Source of the DNA: Vibrio sp. Hep-1b-8
GTDB lineage: Bacteria > Pseudomonadota > Gammaproteobacteria > Enterobacterales > Vibrionaceae
Reading direction: 5' to 3'
Length of the DNA: 64,000 nucleotides
Assembly (NCBI RefSeq): GCF_006124995.1
Contig: NZ_QEWN01000108.1
Coordinates: 1 to 64,000, forward strand
Below, in pieces: positions 62,118-64,000 of this stretch. The translations under genes and the position numbers were made by a program. The stretch's first letter is position 1. Each line of letters opens with the position of its first letter. The notes under the pieces were generated by a model. It searched no databases and had not been told where the DNA came from. It saw nothing but the letters and a program-made list of their open reading frames with translations.

Positions 62118-62471
62118 TTAGTCTAGGTACATCTTCGCGAGATCTGATGGCTCCATCTCTTTACCTTCAAGTTGAGCATTCCAGTTAGTACCAACTAGAA
62201 CACCATCTTCAGCAAGAGTCAGCAACCAATCTTCAACGAAAATATCCAGTGGGATTTCTAGCACTTCGAAGTCTGCCCACTCTTCAACATTGTGCGCTTG
62301 TGCATCTTCTTTATTTGACCAGAATGGCATTACTTCACTGTTTTCAAATTCAGTAGAGTCACAAGACAGCCAGCCTTCTTCATTTCGCATGCCCCAAACT
62401 AGCTTAGATTGCTTAGTTTCTGAAACGAATAGCTCAAGGTTTGCTTGAATATCAGAAGTTAATTTGCTCAT
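62118..62471 (-). CDS. DUF2750-like protein
   Basis: The product is 117 residues, acidic and soluble. It begins with LTSDIQANLELFVSETKQSKLVWGM and contains the EEGWLSCDSTEFENSEVMPFWSNKEDAQAH block, resembling the DUF2750 family. The function is unknown. It stands alone between terminators. Confidence 0.72.
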   Translation of the reverse strand: MSKLTSDIQANLELFVSETKQSKLVWGMRNEEGWLSCDSTEFENSEVMPFWSNKEDAQAHNVEEWADFEVLEIPLDIFVEDWLLTLAEDGVLVGTNWNAQLEGKEMEPSDLAKMYLD

Positions 62472-62530
62472 TGGTTTTATCTCATACGTTTAATTGCTGC
62501 TAGGGTAACACTCATCACCCAAAAGCAAAA

Positions 62531-62555
62531 TAAAAAAGGGAGCCGAAGCTCCCTT
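62531..62555 (-). terminator. Terminator after the OmpA-family gene
   Basis: On the minus strand GGGAGC-TTCG-GCTCCC is followed by six T residues, a strong intrinsic terminator with a UUCG tetraloop, 16 bases past the stop codon. Confidence 0.93.
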
Positions 62556-62571
62556 AATCAAAAACAAATGG

Positions 62572-63183
62572 TTATTTCTCAATCTTAGTGAAGATTGACC
62601 ACTCTTCTTTAACATTACCTTTGTGGCCGACAACCGTTGCCACTACCTTGCGGTTTTTCGCATGACTGATTTCGTCTGTGCCTAATGCTTCAAGATCTGT
62701 GTCACCGAAACCTATAATGCGGACACGGTCTGAAGCAACACCGTTTTCAAGCAATGCCTTTTCTACTGATTGTGCTCGACGCTCAGATAGAGCCATGTTG
62801 TATTCCGCTTTACCTACTTTACTTGCATAGCCACGAAGTTCGATCGACGTTGACGGGTAAGATTCAAGGAAGGCAGACATCTCACGAATCTGAGGTAAGA
62901 AAGCGGGTTGAATCTGATCCGAATCGTTAGCAAACAGAATATGCAGGTTTAGCTGTTCTTCTGTTTTGATGTAAGTACCACATCCGTCGTTATCGATATC
63001 GGCTTTAGCCGGAGTTTGAGGACATAAATCGCGCGCATTAATCACACCATCCTTATCTTCGTCCAGCAAGTCTGCTAGCTGATTCGGAGTTGGAGTTGCG
63101 CGATACTCGTACGTGTCTTCGGCTTTGAGTGGTGCTGCAAAAATGGTTGCAGTGACAAGCGCTGAAAGTACTGTTTTTTTCAT
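62572..63183 (-). CDS. OmpA family outer-membrane protein
   Basis: The product is 203 residues with a signal peptide (about 1-21). A thrombospondin type-3-like repeat (DEDKDGVINARDLCPQTP, then DIDNDGCG) precedes the C-terminal OmpA domain (about 80-190) with the peptidoglycan-binding NLHILFANDSDQI and LSERRAQSVEKALLENG segments. It is encoded one base after the TolC-family gene, a pair seen in adhesin and type I secretion clusters of Vibrio. It likely ties an outer-membrane structure to the cell wall. Confidence 0.9.
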   Translation of the reverse strand: MKKTVLSALVTATIFAAPLKAEDTYEYRATPTPNQLADLLDEDKDGVINARDLCPQTPAKADIDNDGCGTYIKTEEQLNLHILFANDSDQIQPAFLPQIREMSAFLESYPSTSIELRGYASKVGKAEYNMALSERRAQSVEKALLENGVASDRVRIIGFGDTDLEALGTDEISHAKNRKVVATVVGHKGNVKEEWSIFTKIEK

Positions 63184-63184
63184 C

Positions 63185-64000
63185 TTAGTATTCTACCTTC
63201 TTATTCCACTCTTCAGGTGTATCCACACGTAGTGCCGCCATCAAGTTGCCCGTTGCATTCATAACACGGTACTTAGCGTACTGCTCGTCATACTTAGCAT
63301 CTAGGTAACCTTTGCGAGCCTCGAACAACTCGTTCTCAGTGTTGAGCAAGTCAAGTAGGGTACGTTTGCCGAGCTTGTACTGCTTTTGGTACGCAATAAC
63401 GGTGTCAGATGCCGAGTCTACGTGGTCAGCAAGAAACTCTTTTTGCTGAACGGTTAGATCAAGAGCACTCCATGATAGACGCAAACCTTCTTCAACAGTG
63501 CGGAATGTACGATCTCGGAAATCTTTCGCTTTATTCAACTGATATGCTGCGCTCTCTGAACGGTCTGCATCAGAGCCACCGTTGTATAGGTTATAGCGCA
63601 TACGTAGCATTGCAGAGAATTCGTCGCTGCCACCTTCAATGCCGCCGGCATCATCGCGCCAAGTTTGGTTGGCTTCGATTGACAGTGTTGGGTAGTTAAC
63701 GCCTTTAGTTTGGTCGTATTGGAATCGAGCGGAATCGACGTCAGCTTGAGCTATCTTGATCACTGGATGTGAGTCAAATGCGGTGTCTAAAGCTTCATCC
63801 ACTGTGAAAGGGATTGCGGTTTGATCGGCACGAGGGAAGATTAACCCTTGTGGAGCTTGACCAACGATACGCTTGAATTGAGTGTGGACATCAAACAGGT
63901 TGTTTTGCGCAGCGAGCAAGTTGCCGTGCGCTTTAGCTAAACGTGCTTCTACTTGTGATAAATCCGCTGTTGAACCTATTCCTGAATCAACACGTTTGCT
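63185..64000 (-). CDS. TolC family outer-membrane protein, N terminus beyond window
   Basis: The frame is open to the right edge, so this is the C-terminal 271 codons or so of a larger gene. Visible features are a TolC-type helical segment with STADLSQVEARLAKAHGNLL, the second repeat starting with TLSIEANQTWRDDAGG and the LGKRTLLDLLNTENELFEARKGYLDAKYD block near the C terminus. It is probably the exit duct of a type I system, coupled to the OmpA-family gene. The start codon and substrate are outside the window. Confidence 0.88.
   Translation of the reverse strand, partial: SKRVDSGIGSTADLSQVEARLAKAHGNLLAAQNNLFDVHTQFKRIVGQAPQGLIFPRADQTAIPFTVDEALDTAFDSHPVIKIAQADVDSARFQYDQTKGVNYPTLSIEANQTWRDDAGGIEGGSDEFSAMLRMRYNLYNGGSDADRSESAAYQLNKAKDFRDRTFRTVEEGLRLSWSALDLTVQQKEFLADHVDSASDTVIAYQKQYKLGKRTLLDLLNTENELFEARKGYLDAKYDEQYAKYRVMNATGNLMAALRVDTPEEWNKKVEY

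Noticed and set aside
1..64000. CRISPR array or tRNA gene
   Set aside because: No regularly spaced repeats of 25-37 bases and no cloverleaf with GTTC and CCA-like features were found anywhere by eye.

Overview
The gene content and protein sequences point to the chromosome of a Vibrio species or close relative in the Vibrionaceae. The evidence is a Vibrio-type metA, queE and queC, a GntR-led methylcitrate (prp) operon with acnD and prpF, a large type VI secretion (T6SS) locus and an EAL-domain signalling protein. No tRNA, rRNA, CRISPR array or phage structural gene was seen. No gap between genes exceeds 300 bases.

Layout. 1-0.9 kb is the end of an IS3-type insertion sequence that runs off the left edge and carries a classic A AAA AAG frameshift site. 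1.0-3.9 kb is a small accessory cassette: an sce7726-like PD-(D/E)XK protein converges on a tight three-gene operon (membrane/coiled-coil protein, ImmA/IrrE-type metallopeptidase, T4-beta-like protein). It has the look of an uncharacterised defence or stress island. 4.0-11.8 kb holds housekeeping and signalling genes: a glutaredoxin-like protein, a YgjP-like metallopeptidase, rlmF, a PilW-like TPR lipoprotein, metA with a probable MetJ site, a P-loop kinase with a DUF3859-like protein, and a CHASE4-like/PAS/GGDEF/EAL phosphodiesterase. 11.8-16.6 kb is a TolC/HlyD/two-permease exporter with no ATPase gene. 16.7-19.9 kb is a tripartite tricarboxylate transporter (tctCBA).

20.2-48.8 kb is a T6SS locus. 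Genes run mostly on the minus strand in the order vgrG, DUF6931-like, PAAR, tssA, hcp, tssB, tssC, second tssC-like, tssE, tssF, tssG, clpV (tssH), a sensor-MFS fusion, two periplasmic binding proteins, an FHA gene, tssJ, tssK, tssL, tssM and a Ser/Thr kinase. A plus-strand 300-residue protein and a convergent lipoprotein sit beside vgrG. A strong hairpin after tssC probably lets Hcp and sheath proteins be made in excess over the rest. The kinase plus FHA protein suggest phosphorylation-dependent control, but no PP2C phosphatase gene was seen. The sensor-MFS fusion and two binding proteins form a translationally coupled sub-operon within the T6SS genes, which is the most unusual system here.

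49.0-57.7 kb is the prp operon for propionate catabolism: a GntR/FCD regulator with two perfect palindromic operators, then prpB, prpC, acnD, prpF and prpE. prpB carries a one-base deletion that destroys its reading frame. 57.8-62.1 kb holds a GNAT acetyltransferase coupled to a Nudix/degenerate-PAP2 membrane fusion, a YidA-type HAD phosphatase, and queE-queC of queuosine synthesis. 62.1-64 kb holds a DUF2750-like gene, an OmpA-family protein and the partial gene of a TolC-family outer-membrane protein that runs off the right edge.
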